NCBI GenBank assembly: GCA_944392285.1
Contig: CALXWF010000104.1
Location: forward strand, 1 to 11,883
Direction: 5' to 3'
DNA: 11,883 bases
Origin: an uncultured Alphaproteobacteria bacterium
GTDB taxonomy: Bacteria; Pseudomonadota; Alphaproteobacteria; RF32; CAG-239
The notes below the pieces were generated by a model. It was not told the DNA's origin. It did no database searches and was given only the letters and a program-made list of their open reading frames with translations. The translations under genes were made by a program, and so were the position numbers. Within the stretch, counting starts at the first letter, position 1. Each line of letters starts with the position of its first letter. Shown here one piece after another: positions 1 through 7,281 of the stretch.

Positions 1-130
1 CCCACTCTGATCTACCGCGGTAAAAGAAAAAAGAAAATAAAAAGAAGAGGCTATAGAAGGGAAAGGAAAAAAATAAAAAAGGGCGTAGCCTTTGGAATGA
101 CAGGAAAGAAAAAAGACTGGGAAATAACTG

Positions 131-158
131 AAAAAAAGGGGCGTCGCTTTGACGCCCC
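131..158 (-). terminator. Rho-independent terminator of the clpB unit
   Basis: Read on the minus strand, an 8-bp GC-rich stem (GGGGCGTC at one arm, GACGCCCC at the other, 5-nt loop) is followed at once by seven T residues (plus-strand A tract 131-137). It lies 14 bases beyond the stop codon of the small gene at 173-607, so it probably ends the transcript carrying clpB and that gene. Confidence 0.9.
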
Positions 159-172
159 GAAATATGTGGGGT

Positions 173-607
173 TTATGCGTCCTTAAACTGGGCGGCAAAG
201 TTATGCTTGTCTTGACCGTTTATGGTCTTGATTTGCACATTTTGCAAAATTGCCGGAAGCTCCATCTTGCGAAAGACACTCCGCGGGTCTGCTCCTTTAA
301 CAAAGGCCGTAACATTGCCGCGCGCTTTTTCTATCAGCCTTTTGGAAGCGACACTCCAAATATGCGCCGTTTCTTCATCACTTAAGCGTGCATTGGGGCC
401 GTCAAGCCCCATGGCTATCAGACTCTCACCGCAGGGGGTGTGGTCTATCATCATTTTGTCGGGATGCGTCTTTACAAACAGCAGGGCTTGCTCCTTGTTC
501 TCTTTGCTCGGCAAAAAACTTATGCTGTATAAAACCAAACTATCCGGCGGCGTGGTTACATCTGCCGTTTGCGCGGTTTCAAGCGCTTGATGATATAGCT
601 CTCTCAT
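173..607 (-). CDS. Unrecognised 144-residue protein translationally coupled to clpB
   Basis: I do not recognise this family. The protein has no signal peptide or membrane segment and looks cytosolic, mixing helical stretches with charged residues. Only one cysteine is visible, in the segment DHTPCGES near residue 58. The start is well supported: its ATG overlaps the clpB stop in the arrangement ATGA (604-607), and AAGGAA (617-622) sits 9 bases upstream as a ribosome binding site inside the clpB 3' end. It is followed by a strong terminator, so it is the last gene of the clpB unit. The coupling implies co-expression with ClpB and possibly a role under the same stress conditions, but no function can be read from the sequence. 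Confidence 0.8.
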   Translation of the reverse strand: MRELYHQALETAQTADVTTPPDSLVLYSISFLPSKENKEQALLFVKTHPDKMMIDHTPCGESLIAMGLDGPNARLSDEETAHIWSVASKRLIEKARGNVTAFVKGADPRSVFRKMELPAILQNVQIKTINGQDKHNFAAQFKDA

Positions 608-3192
608 TTGCGTTTGTTCCTTACAATGTCTAAAGCTCCGTTAGAGACAATGATATCTGCCGTGTCATTGTCGCCAATCTCTCCTTCCAAGATTTTGAGC
701 GCCAATTTGTTCTCTATCTGGTTTTTAAGCAGACGTTTCAGAGGACGTGCACCATAAACCGGATCATAACCGTTGTTGACAATCCAGATAAAGGCGGCCT
801 CATTAACATTGAGCTTAATATTATGCTCGGCCAAGCGTTTTTCTATCGCGGCTATCTGGATTTTGGCGATTTCTTTAATATTGCTCTTATCCAGACGGTG
901 GAAAATGCTTATCTCATCTATACGATTGATAAACTCCGGACGGAACGAAGCCTTGACTATCTCCATAACCTTTGCCCGAACCTTTTTGGGATCATCTGCC
1001 GCCGTCAGGTTAGACAATATCTCTGAACCAAGGTTCGAGGTCATGATGATAATGGTGTTTTTGAAATCTACCGTGCGCCCCTGCCCGTCTGTCAGACGCC
1101 CGTCATCTAATACTTGCAACAAGACATTAAAAATGTCGGGATGCGCCTTTTCAACCTCATCAAACAAAATAACCTGATAAGGACGACGACGAACCGCCTC
1201 GGTTAAAACACCGCCTTCTTCATAGCCGACATAGCCCGGAGGTGAACCGATTAAACGTGCAACCGAATGTTTTTCCATATATTCGGACATATCTATGCGC
1301 AGCATGGCGTTTTCATCATTAAACAGAAACTCGGCCAAGGCTTTGCTCAGCTCTGTTTTACCAACACCGGTCGGCCCTAAAAACAGAAAAGAACCTATCG
1401 GTTGGTTGGGCGAGCTGATGCCCGCACGCGACCGACGTACCGCATTGGATACCGCCGTGATGGCCTCTTTTTGACCGACAACACGCTTGCTTAAGAAATC
1501 TTCCATGTGGACAAGTTTTTCTCTTTCGCCTTCCAGCATTTTATCAACCGGAATCCCCGTCCATTTGGAGACAACTGCCGCAATGTTTTCTTCGGTTACG
1601 GTTTCGCTGAAACTGTTTTTATGATTTTTGGAAAGCTCTTCGGCTTTTTTGATTTTGTTTTCAAGCTCCGGAATGACGCTGTATTGCAGTTCTCCGGCTC
1701 GCTCATAACGGCCTTCGCGCTTGGCTATCTCTACTTCAACACGCGCTTTATCCAGTTTTTCTTTTAAGCCGGTAAAATCTGCCAAGCCTTGTTTTTCTTC
1801 CTTCCATTTGTCTTCAAGGTTTTTGGCTTTGGCTTCAAGGCCGGATATCTCAAAGCCTATCAGCTCCAAACGTTGACGCGATTTTTCATCATTTTCCTTC
1901 TTTAAGGCTTCACGCTCGATTTTTAACTGCATAATCCTGCGGTCAAGTTCATCTAGCTCTTCGGGCTTGGAATCTATGGTCATACGCAGAGCACTGGCGG
2001 CCTCATCCATTAAGTCTATGGCTTTGTCAGGCAAGAAACGATCCGTAATGTAGCGGTCTGATAATTTGGCCGCCGCAATTAAGGCTCCGTCTGAAATTTT
2101 GACCCCATGGTGGAGCTCAAATTTTTCTTTAATGCCGCGCAAAATGGAGATTGTTTCTTCAACATCGGGCTCGCCGACATATACCGCCTGAAAACGCCGT
2201 GCCAGAGCGGCGTCTTTTTCAACATATTTTTTATATTCATTTAATGTTGTTGCGCCAAGACAATGCAATTCGCCTCTGGCTAAGGCCGGTTTTAACAGAT
2301 TGGAGGCATCCATTGAGCCTTCGCTGGCGCCGGCGCCGACCAAAGTGTGCATTTCATCTATAAACAAAATGATGTTGCCCCCTGAGGCCTCAACATCTTG
2401 TAAGACGGCTTTTAATCTTTCTTCAAACTCACCGCGGAACTTGGCACCGGCAATTAAAGCCCCCAAGTCTAAGGACAAGAGTTTTTTGTGGCGAAGGCTC
2501 TCGGGAACGTCATTATTAACTATTCTCATGGCCAAGCCCTCAACAATGGCTGTTTTGCCGACACCGGGCTCGCCGATTAATACCGGATTGTTTTTGGTTC
2601 TTCTGGATAAGACTTGAATGGTTCGTCTGATTTCATGGTCACGACCGATAACCGGGTCTAACTTGCCTTCTTTAGCTTTGCCGGTGATGTCTATGGTATA
2701 TTTTTTTAAGGCATCAAAATTTTCTTCAGAGCTTTCGGAATCTGCCACACGACCTTTGCGATAGTCGTTAATCAGCTGGTTTAATTTTACGGCATTTACA
2801 CCGCATTCTTTAAGAAGATTATAGGCCTCAGTGCCGTCTGTCATGACCAGAGCTTGGAGAATCCGCTCAACGGTAACATATTTGTCGCCGGCTTTTTCAG
2901 CCAGAGTTTCAGCCTCCATCATTACGCGTGTAAACTCTTGATTCATCAGGCTTTGGACGGATTGCCCTTCAACCGCCGGAATGCGCTTTAAGGCCGCGTC
3001 TAATTTTTCACGAAGCTGCATCATGCTGCCACCCGATTTTAAGATTAAGTCAAGTATCGGGCCGTCTTTTAAGTCTAACAACTCTTTTAATAAATGAAGC
3101 GAGGATATGTACTGATGTTTTGAGGCAACCGCAAAATTTATGACATCTTGCATCAGCTCTTTACTTTTGTTGGTTAATTTTTCAAAGTCCAT
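604..3192 (-). CDS. clpB: ATP-dependent chaperone ClpB (protein disaggregase)
   Basis: ClpB is a hexameric AAA+ machine that, in known systems, works with DnaK/DnaJ/GrpE to thread and refold aggregated cytosolic proteins after heat stress. The 862 residues match the usual family length (about 860). Visible features in order: N-terminal Clp repeat domain (1-145); first nucleotide-binding domain with Walker A GEPGVGKT (207-214), pore loop KFRG (251-254), Walker B LFIDE (276-280) and arginine finger region ALARRF (329-334); coiled-coil middle domain rich in K and E (about 405-530), which separates ClpB from ClpA; second nucleotide-binding domain with Walker A GPTGVGKT (606-613), aromatic pore loop GYVGYEEGG (653-661), Walker B LFDE (676-679); C-terminal domain with GARPLKR (814-820). 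The first pore loop carries F where E. coli has Y. ATG start, with AAGGGTG upstream. All catalytic motifs are intact. Confidence 0.98.
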   Translation of the reverse strand: MDFEKLTNKSKELMQDVINFAVASKHQYISSLHLLKELLDLKDGPILDLILKSGGSMMQLREKLDAALKRIPAVEGQSVQSLMNQEFTRVMMEAETLAEKAGDKYVTVERILQALVMTDGTEAYNLLKECGVNAVKLNQLINDYRKGRVADSESSEENFDALKKYTIDITGKAKEGKLDPVIGRDHEIRRTIQVLSRRTKNNPVLIGEPGVGKTAIVEGLAMRIVNNDVPESLRHKKLLSLDLGALIAGAKFRGEFEERLKAVLQDVEASGGNIILFIDEMHTLVGAGASEGSMDASNLLKPALARGELHCLGATTLNEYKKYVEKDAALARRFQAVYVGEPDVEETISILRGIKEKFELHHGVKISDGALIAAAKLSDRYITDRFLPDKAIDLMDEAASALRMTIDSKPEELDELDRRIMQLKIEREALKKENDEKSRQRLELIGFEISGLEAKAKNLEDKWKEEKQGLADFTGLKEKLDKARVEVEIAKREGRYERAGELQYSVIPELENKIKKAEELSKNHKNSFSETVTEENIAAVVSKWTGIPVDKMLEGEREKLVHMEDFLSKRVVGQKEAITAVSNAVRRSRAGISSPNQPIGSFLFLGPTGVGKTELSKALAEFLFNDENAMLRIDMSEYMEKHSVARLIGSPPGYVGYEEGGVLTEAVRRRPYQVILFDEVEKAHPDIFNVLLQVLDDGRLTDGQGRTVDFKNTIIIMTSNLGSEILSNLTAADDPKKVRAKVMEIVKASFRPEFINRIDEISIFHRLDKSNIKEIAKIQIAAIEKRLAEHNIKLNVNEAAFIWIVNNGYDPVYGARPLKRLLKNQIENKLALKILEGEIGDNDTADIIVSNGALDIVRNKRK

Positions 3193-3225
3193 CTTTTTTC
3201 ACCCTTAAAACCTTTCGTTGCTTTA

Positions 3226-3256
3226 AATATAGTATCAGCACCGGGAGAAAATCAAG
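3226..3256 (-). promoter_or_regulatory. Candidate clpB promoter, heat-shock-like
   Basis: The 72-base gap upstream of clpB carries, on the minus strand, CTTG (3253-3256) followed 19 bases later by ACTATAT (3227-3233). The alphaproteobacterial RpoH consensus that I recall is CTTG, 17-18 bases, CYTATNT, so this matches in all but one -10 position, with a spacer one base too long. The same bases can be read as a sigma-70 site (TTGATT, short spacer, TACTAT with an upstream TG). The site gives clpB a start of its own downstream of the metallophosphoesterase gene. Sigma specificity cannot be settled by inspection. Confidence 0.45.
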
Positions 3257-3264
3257 ATGAGGAG

Positions 3265-4413
3265 TTATTTATTCTGCGGTTTTATTTTTATCAGCGCGAT
3301 TTCAGACGGCGCAAACAAGCGCATCGGCGGCCCCCAATAGCCCGCACCGCGTGAGACATATAAGTCAGATGCCCCAACACGATAAGAGCCGGCCAAATAT
3401 TTGTTGGCACGCCACACCAAAAAATGAAACGGGAAAATCTGCCCGCCGTGCGTGTGGCCGGAAAGCTGTAAATCAACCTTAAAATCGGCAATATAGTCCG
3501 CATATTGCGGATAATGCGCCAATAATATGCGATATGGATTGCCCGCTATTTTTTTATTTTTAGCTAGAGGTTTAAGCGATAAGCCCTTGGTTTGATAAAA
3601 AGTATCCGCCACGCCGGCCAAATAAACCTGACCCGAGGCAATTTGCACGCCATCATTAAACAACACCTTAAAGCCAAGGCGCTCAAACTCTTTCAACCAT
3701 GCCAACAACCCTGAATAAAGCTCATGATTGCCGATAACCACGAAAACGCCCTCTTTGCTTTTGAGGGAGGATAAAATTTTGACCTTGTCCCTAATCTCGG
3801 AGGTTTTGGCATCAACCGAATCTCCGGTAATGACAATAAAGTCAGGATTTTGAGCGTTTACTTTCTCAACGATGGCTTGTATCCTCTTCGCCGGCGTGCT
3901 TTTATTTATGTGCAAATCTGACAAATGAACCAGACAGACTTCTTGCTTGATTTTGGGCGAGGTAAAAGTGACTTCTCTTAAATTCGGAATCTTAACCGCC
4001 TCATAAACGGCATAGACCGACAAAAATACGGCCAAAAGCACCACAACCAAATTGCTCCACCCAAGATAAAATGCGTCTTTGGGGTCAAGCCACGCCGCCT
4101 GCAACCCGCGCCAACGTCCAAGCTTGCCGGCAAAGAACCACAAAAAATCACGCAACATCAACAAAACAAATAAGATAAAAACAAAGCCAAACAAAGTATA
4201 ACCGATGTCTGAAATCAGCGCATAGGTTTCTCTGCCCAGCGGGATATGACGGCGAATGAAATGCAGAATCGGCGGCATAAACCAGGAAACGGTTATGGCA
4301 AAACCTACTGCCAATTTGAAAAATAAGCCGAAATTATTATAACTCACCAAGACTCTGGTTGTGATTAAAGAACAAGATACGGCTATAATCAAACTGGCAA
4401 TAAGAAAATACAC
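3265..4413 (-). CDS. Membrane-anchored calcineurin-like metallophosphoesterase (YkuE/YaeI-like)
   Basis: This is a dimetal phosphoesterase fused behind a multi-pass membrane region. Four hydrophobic stretches are visible (about residues 1-23, 28-51, 66-95 and 115-137), then the catalytic domain with the full metallophosphoesterase motif set: DLH (166-168), GD (197-198), GNHE (228-231), H300 and GHTHGGQ (319-325). A C-terminal SRGAGYWGPPMRL segment (354-366) is typical of the YkuE/YaeI group. Related proteins are reported to hydrolyse phosphate bonds in lipid-linked substrates such as lipid A precursors, but the substrate here is unknown. Topology would put the catalytic domain beside the membrane. 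The start is GTG (4411-4413), supported by AAGGAG (4422-4427) eight bases upstream. That site begins just after the DUF4167 stop, 18 bases separating the two genes, so they are co-transcribed. Confidence 0.92.
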   Translation of the reverse strand: MYFLIASLIIAVSCSLITTRVLVSYNNFGLFFKLAVGFAITVSWFMPPILHFIRRHIPLGRETYALISDIGYTLFGFVFILFVLLMLRDFLWFFAGKLGRWRGLQAAWLDPKDAFYLGWSNLVVVLLAVFLSVYAVYEAVKIPNLREVTFTSPKIKQEVCLVHLSDLHINKSTPAKRIQAIVEKVNAQNPDFIVITGDSVDAKTSEIRDKVKILSSLKSKEGVFVVIGNHELYSGLLAWLKEFERLGFKVLFNDGVQIASGQVYLAGVADTFYQTKGLSLKPLAKNKKIAGNPYRILLAHYPQYADYIADFKVDLQLSGHTHGGQIFPFHFLVWRANKYLAGSYRVGASDLYVSRGAGYWGPPMRLFAPSEIALIKIKPQNK

Positions 4414-4431
4414 GAATGTTTCTCCTTAAGC

Positions 4432-4947
4432 CTAGACGGCAACGGCCTTTTTGCGAATTTGACGACGCGGTTTGGCGGCCGGCTCGGTTGTCGGCAAAGT
4501 ATTGGCCTGCTCGGCACTGATTTCAACGATTTTGAAAGCCTTTTTTTCAACAGTCGGTGCGGCTTCAGCTGTTTGCGGCGCGGCAACCTCTGCCTCTTGA
4601 AGCGGAGCCGGTTGGGCCGTATCTTCTGCTTGAGTATCGGCATTGTCATTGCTTATTTGAGCGGGCTCAGCCTCACGCTGGCGTTGGTTTTTACGCTCAT
4701 TAATCTCGGTAACGATTTTGCGATAATGTTCGGCATATTGGCGAAAGACTTCAGCCCCGACATAGTCATTGTTCATGTGGGCTTCTTTGGCCAGCTCATT
4801 ATAACGCTTAATCAAATCAAGCGCCGTACCGCTGACTTTGCCGGCCGGGCTGGTACTGTCAAATTTGTAATTGAGCGAATAAATTTGGTTGTAACTACTG
4901 TTGTTATTATTATTGCGAAATTTGTTGTTTGTTTTTCTCATAAGCAT
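4432..4947 (-). CDS. DUF4167 domain protein
   Basis: The N-terminal third matches the DUF4167 family, found mainly in Alphaproteobacteria between prmC and clpB: a basic, asparagine-rich start (KFRNNNNN), then a conserved core around residues 36-80 with a GTALDLIKRYNELAKEA-like helix and a second helix containing FRQYAEHYRKIV. The remaining part is low-complexity (A, E, P, Q) and ends in a basic tail RRQIRKKAVAV. No enzymatic motif, signal peptide or membrane segment is present. The basic ends would suit RNA or nucleic-acid contact, but that is inference. Two in-frame ATGs compete: 4945-4947 (171 residues) and 4939-4941 (169 residues, starting MRKTNN). Only a weak GGTG lies upstream, five bases before the first, so the choice is uncertain; many family members start like the shorter form. 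Confidence 0.9.
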   Translation of the reverse strand: MLMRKTNNKFRNNNNNSSYNQIYSLNYKFDSTSPAGKVSGTALDLIKRYNELAKEAHMNNDYVGAEVFRQYAEHYRKIVTEINERKNQRQREAEPAQISNDNADTQAEDTAQPAPLQEAEVAAPQTAEAAPTVEKKAFKIVEISAEQANTLPTTEPAAKPRRQIRKKAVAV

Positions 4948-4990
4948 TTATACACCACAATCAAAGGTCTCAGAAACTTCTGAAAACCGC

Positions 4991-5112
4991 ATTATAAGGA
5001 TAAAAAGTTAAAAAATATTTTGTTTTAGGAAAAAAAGTTCAGCGCGCATAACAAAAAAATCAAACAAAAGCGCTCTTGAGGGTTAATATAGCGATATTTT
5101 TTTTAATTGCAA
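4991..5112 (-). promoter_or_regulatory. Candidate promoter region for DUF4167 and metallophosphoesterase genes
   Basis: The 166-base AT-rich gap between prmC and the DUF4167 gene holds two minus-strand candidates. One is TTGCAA (5107-5112), 16 bases, TATATT (5085-5090). The other is a perfect TATAAT (4991-4996) about 44 bases before the start codon but without a recognisable -35. In such AT-rich DNA either could arise by chance. Confidence 0.35.
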
Positions 5113-5113
5113 A

Positions 5114-5965
5114 TTATTTTTTCATAATTACACAACGTTTGGTGCCGGCAAGGTCACATAAAATGTTTGAGGTTTGCATACCGCTCAGGTTAAAAATCTT
5201 GGCAACGTCTTCTGCCTGCCCCTCCCCGACTTCCAGCAGCAAATATCCTCCGTCTTGCAGGAGCGAAGGCATCAGCTCTGCTAAGCGGCGGTAATCTCTT
5301 AGACCGTCTGCCCCGCCGTCAAGCGCGGTTTTGGGGTCATAGCAACGAACCTCTTTGTCAAGGGTGGCAATTTCTGCCGAAGGAATATAGGGCGGATTGC
5401 TTACCACCATGTCAAAAGGCTGCGGAAAATGCGCCAAAAAGCCGGCTTCATTCCAATCTGCATGCAGAAAAGCAAGTCTTGAAGTTAAGCCCAAATTTTG
5501 GGCATTTTCTTTGGCTATCAGCAAAGCCTGCGAAGAGGTATCAACCGCCGTGCCGGAGGCTTGTGAAACATCTGCCAAGATTGATAAAACAATACAGCCG
5601 GAGCCGGTGCCCAAATCTAATATTTTTGGCGATTGCGGCGCCTCTTTGTCTTGCAAAAGGGCAATGGCCGCTTCAACCAAAATCTCGGTATCCGGCCGCG
5701 GCGATAAAACCGCTGAGCTTACCTTAAAATCATATTTGTAAAAAGGCTTAATGCCGATAATTTTATCTAAGGGTTCGCCTTGCAGACGCCGCGCCAACAA
5801 GGCCTCAGCTTTGCTTTTTTCTGCTTTGGTTAAAATTTTTGATGAATATATCGCCTGAGAATCACAGCAAAGCGCAACCTCAAGCAGACGACGCGCCTCT
5901 AAGCGCGGCGACTCCACACCCGCGGCAGATAGCCTTTGAATAAAATTTGTAAAAGTTGCCTGCAT
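5114..5965 (-). CDS. prmC: Peptide chain release factor N5-glutamine methyltransferase PrmC
   Basis: PrmC (HemK) transfers a methyl group from S-adenosylmethionine to the glutamine of the GGQ motif in release factors RF1 and RF2, improving translation termination. The 283 residues match family length. Visible: an N-terminal helical domain for release-factor recognition (1-80, with the EARRLLEVAL helix), the SPRPDTE motif (88-94), the SAM-binding glycine-rich loop DLGTGSG (117-123), and the diagnostic catalytic NPPYIP (190-195), followed by DGGADGL. ATG start with a G-rich Shine-Dalgarno (GAGGGGGG) just upstream. In many alphaproteobacteria prfA lies immediately upstream; here it does not, and prmC follows a terminator and appears to begin its own transcript. 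Confidence 0.97.
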   Translation of the reverse strand: MQATFTNFIQRLSAAGVESPRLEARRLLEVALCCDSQAIYSSKILTKAEKSKAEALLARRLQGEPLDKIIGIKPFYKYDFKVSSAVLSPRPDTEILVEAAIALLQDKEAPQSPKILDLGTGSGCIVLSILADVSQASGTAVDTSSQALLIAKENAQNLGLTSRLAFLHADWNEAGFLAHFPQPFDMVVSNPPYIPSAEIATLDKEVRCYDPKTALDGGADGLRDYRRLAELMPSLLQDGGYLLLEVGEGQAEDVAKIFNLSGMQTSNILCDLAGTKRCVIMKK

Positions 5966-5985
5966 TGTCCCCCCTCACTCGGCGC

Positions 5986-6014
5986 AAGGTAGCATATCCT
6001 TATCTTTTTGCCAA
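5986..6014 (-). promoter_or_regulatory. Candidate prmC promoter
   Basis: On the minus strand TTGGCA (6009-6014) is separated by exactly 17 bases from TACCTT (5986-5991), and the bases just before the latter are TGC, an extended -10. It would start transcription near 5979, giving a very short leader that holds the G-rich ribosome binding site of prmC. It sits between the upstream terminator and the gene, which fits its position. Confidence 0.5.
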
Positions 6015-6020
6015 GGGCTA

Positions 6021-6052
6021 AAATAAAAAAGGCCGGCTGGCTGCCGACCTTT
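6021..6052 (-). terminator. Rho-independent terminator downstream of the rpoH unit
   Basis: On the minus strand a 10-bp stem (AAAGGTCGGC with GCCGGCCTTT, one T:G pair, loop AGCCA) is followed by a T-rich tail (TTTATTTT). It lies 21 bases past the stop of the 58-residue gene and separates that unit from prmC. Confidence 0.88.
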
Positions 6053-6072
6053 AATCGTATTAGAGTTATTTA

Positions 6073-6249
6073 TCAATTATTTTGATGCTCTTTGCTTATG
6101 ATGCGGAATTCTTTTATTTTGGATTTTTCTTCAGGCGCGTCGCCCCTATTTATAATCTCATGCACACGCTCAAAACGAACTTTCATTCTCTCACGAAAGT
6201 CTTCCATCGTTTGCTCAAAATCAGGCGTATGTACCTCAGTCGTGTCCAT
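6073..6249 (-). CDS. Small charged protein (58 residues) downstream of rpoH
   Basis: I do not recognise a family. The preferred start is ATG at 6247-6249, because a G-rich ribosome binding site (GGGGGAAG) lies just upstream and this start begins 28 bases after the rpoH stop. An in-frame upstream start at 6298-6300 would overlap rpoH and has no such site. The product is short, soluble, lacks cysteine, and is rich in E, K and R; residues 9-35 (with ERMKVRFERVHEII) look like an amphipathic helix. It is followed by a strong terminator, so it is the last gene of the rpoH transcript. A role in modulating sigma-32 is possible from position only. Confidence 0.65.
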   Translation of the reverse strand: MDTTEVHTPDFEQTMEDFRERMKVRFERVHEIINRGDAPEEKSKIKEFRIISKEHQNN

Positions 6250-6277
6250 GAAACTTCCCCCGTTTTCATAAAGTATA

Positions 6278-7174
6278 TCACATTTGTGAGAGCATTGCAA
6301 GCTTTACCGATGCAGCCAATTTTTCATAGGCTTTTTTCTCTATTTGTCTGACACGCTCACGGCTGACACCATATTTGGCACCAATCTCCTCCAAGGTGAC
6401 CGGATTTTCGGTTAGCAGACGATTTTTCAAAATGTCTTGCTCACGCTCGGAAAGCTCAGACAAGCACTGATATAAAATTTTATTTCTTTGGTTTATCTCT
6501 TGCTTGCGGGAAAGGTTGTACTCAATATTTTGTCTATTGTCAACAATAAAATCTATTTTTTCATCATCGCTATCATCAGCCGCAGCAACGTTTAGCGAGC
6601 GGTCACCGCCAAGACGCGCGTTCATTTCAACCACGTCTTTTTCGTCTACTACAAGCTCACGCGCAATGTCTTTGACAACTTTGGGCTCAAGCGCGGTGTT
6701 TTCATACAGCCCTAAACGTGCCTTGATGCGGTTCAGGTTGTAAAAGAGTTTCTTCTGTGCCGCCACAGTCCCGATTTTAACCAATGACCATGAACGCAAG
6801 ATAAAGTCATTAATTGCGGCCTTTATCCACCAAATGGCATAAGTTGCCAGACGAACTTTTTTGTTTAAGTCAAATTTTTTCACCGCTTGCATTAAGCCGA
6901 TATTGGCCTCAGAAATGATATCTGCCAGAGGCAAACCGTAACGACGATATGTCAACGCGATTTTGGCCGCCAAGCGCAAATGCGAAGTAACCAAGCGTTG
7001 AGCCGCCTCCAAATTGCCGGTAGACTGAAAATCACGCACCAGCGCGTCTTCCTCTTCTTCTGAAAGAATCGGAAATTTTTTAATCTTTTCAAGATAAGAG
7101 AACAGGCTGTCGCCTTCCGCTAATACCGGAAGCGTGTTTTGATTTCTAACCATGATATTCGACTCAGTCGTCAT
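6278..7174 (-). CDS. rpoH: RNA polymerase heat-shock sigma factor RpoH (sigma-32)
   Basis: Sigma-32 directs RNA polymerase to heat-shock genes such as clpB, groE and dnaK. With the start at ATG 7172-7174 the protein has 298 residues, near family length. Visible: region 2 (about 60-136) including the -10 recognition part with YAIWWIKAAINDFILRSWS and LVKIGT; the RpoH box QKKLFYNLN (140-148), which distinguishes RpoH from other sigma-70 proteins; region 4 (about 235-290) with the helix-turn-helix VTLEEIGAKYGVSRERVRQIE. The start is supported by an AGAGGT ribosome binding site about nine bases upstream; an open extension to a TTG at 7247-7249 runs into the promoter and is rejected. The gene has its own sigma-70 type promoter. 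The box has Y and N where FFNLR is common. Confidence 0.97.
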   Translation of the reverse strand: MTTESNIMVRNQNTLPVLAEGDSLFSYLEKIKKFPILSEEEEDALVRDFQSTGNLEAAQRLVTSHLRLAAKIALTYRRYGLPLADIISEANIGLMQAVKKFDLNKKVRLATYAIWWIKAAINDFILRSWSLVKIGTVAAQKKLFYNLNRIKARLGLYENTALEPKVVKDIARELVVDEKDVVEMNARLGGDRSLNVAAADDSDDEKIDFIVDNRQNIEYNLSRKQEINQRNKILYQCLSELSEREQDILKNRLLTENPVTLEEIGAKYGVSRERVRQIEKKAYEKLAASVKLAMLSQM

Positions 7175-7237
7175 ATGTGTCAGACCTCTTTTCCTTACAT
7201 AAATGTGGCGAGAATAGCTTATTTCCGCAATTTTTGG

Positions 7238-7266
7238 AGTATAGAACAAATTTTTTAAAAAAGCAA
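7238..7266 (-). promoter_or_regulatory. rpoH promoter (sigma-70 type)
   Basis: Minus-strand TTGCTT (7261-7266), a 17-base spacer, and TATACT (7238-7243). Transcription would begin near 7231, leaving a leader of about 55 bases before the rpoH ATG. The elements are close to the housekeeping consensus, so basal rpoH expression does not appear to depend on sigma-32 itself. No terminator is visible between this promoter and the gene at 7282-7797, so read-through from asnS is also possible. Confidence 0.7.
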
Positions 7267-7281
7267 TATCTTCAGAAAAAA

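Noticed and set aside
4459..4983. Long plus-strand frame opposite the DUF4167 gene
   Set aside because: No ribosome binding site or family resemblance; the minus-strand frame has a conserved domain and operon spacing.
5041..5075. AGCGC/GCGCT inverted repeat as a prmC terminator
   Set aside because: Only five pairs around a loop of more than 20 bases; too weak to call.
6278..6289. 12-base palindrome TCACATTTGTGA at the rpoH stop
   Set aside because: It includes the last rpoH codons and stop, is short, and is not followed by a T-run; likely chance, though it resembles CRP-type half-sites.
7175..7249. N-terminal extension of RpoH from a TTG codon
   Set aside because: It lacks a ribosome binding site and covers the predicted -10 and start of transcription. 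The ATG at 7172-7174 has a site and gives family-like length.
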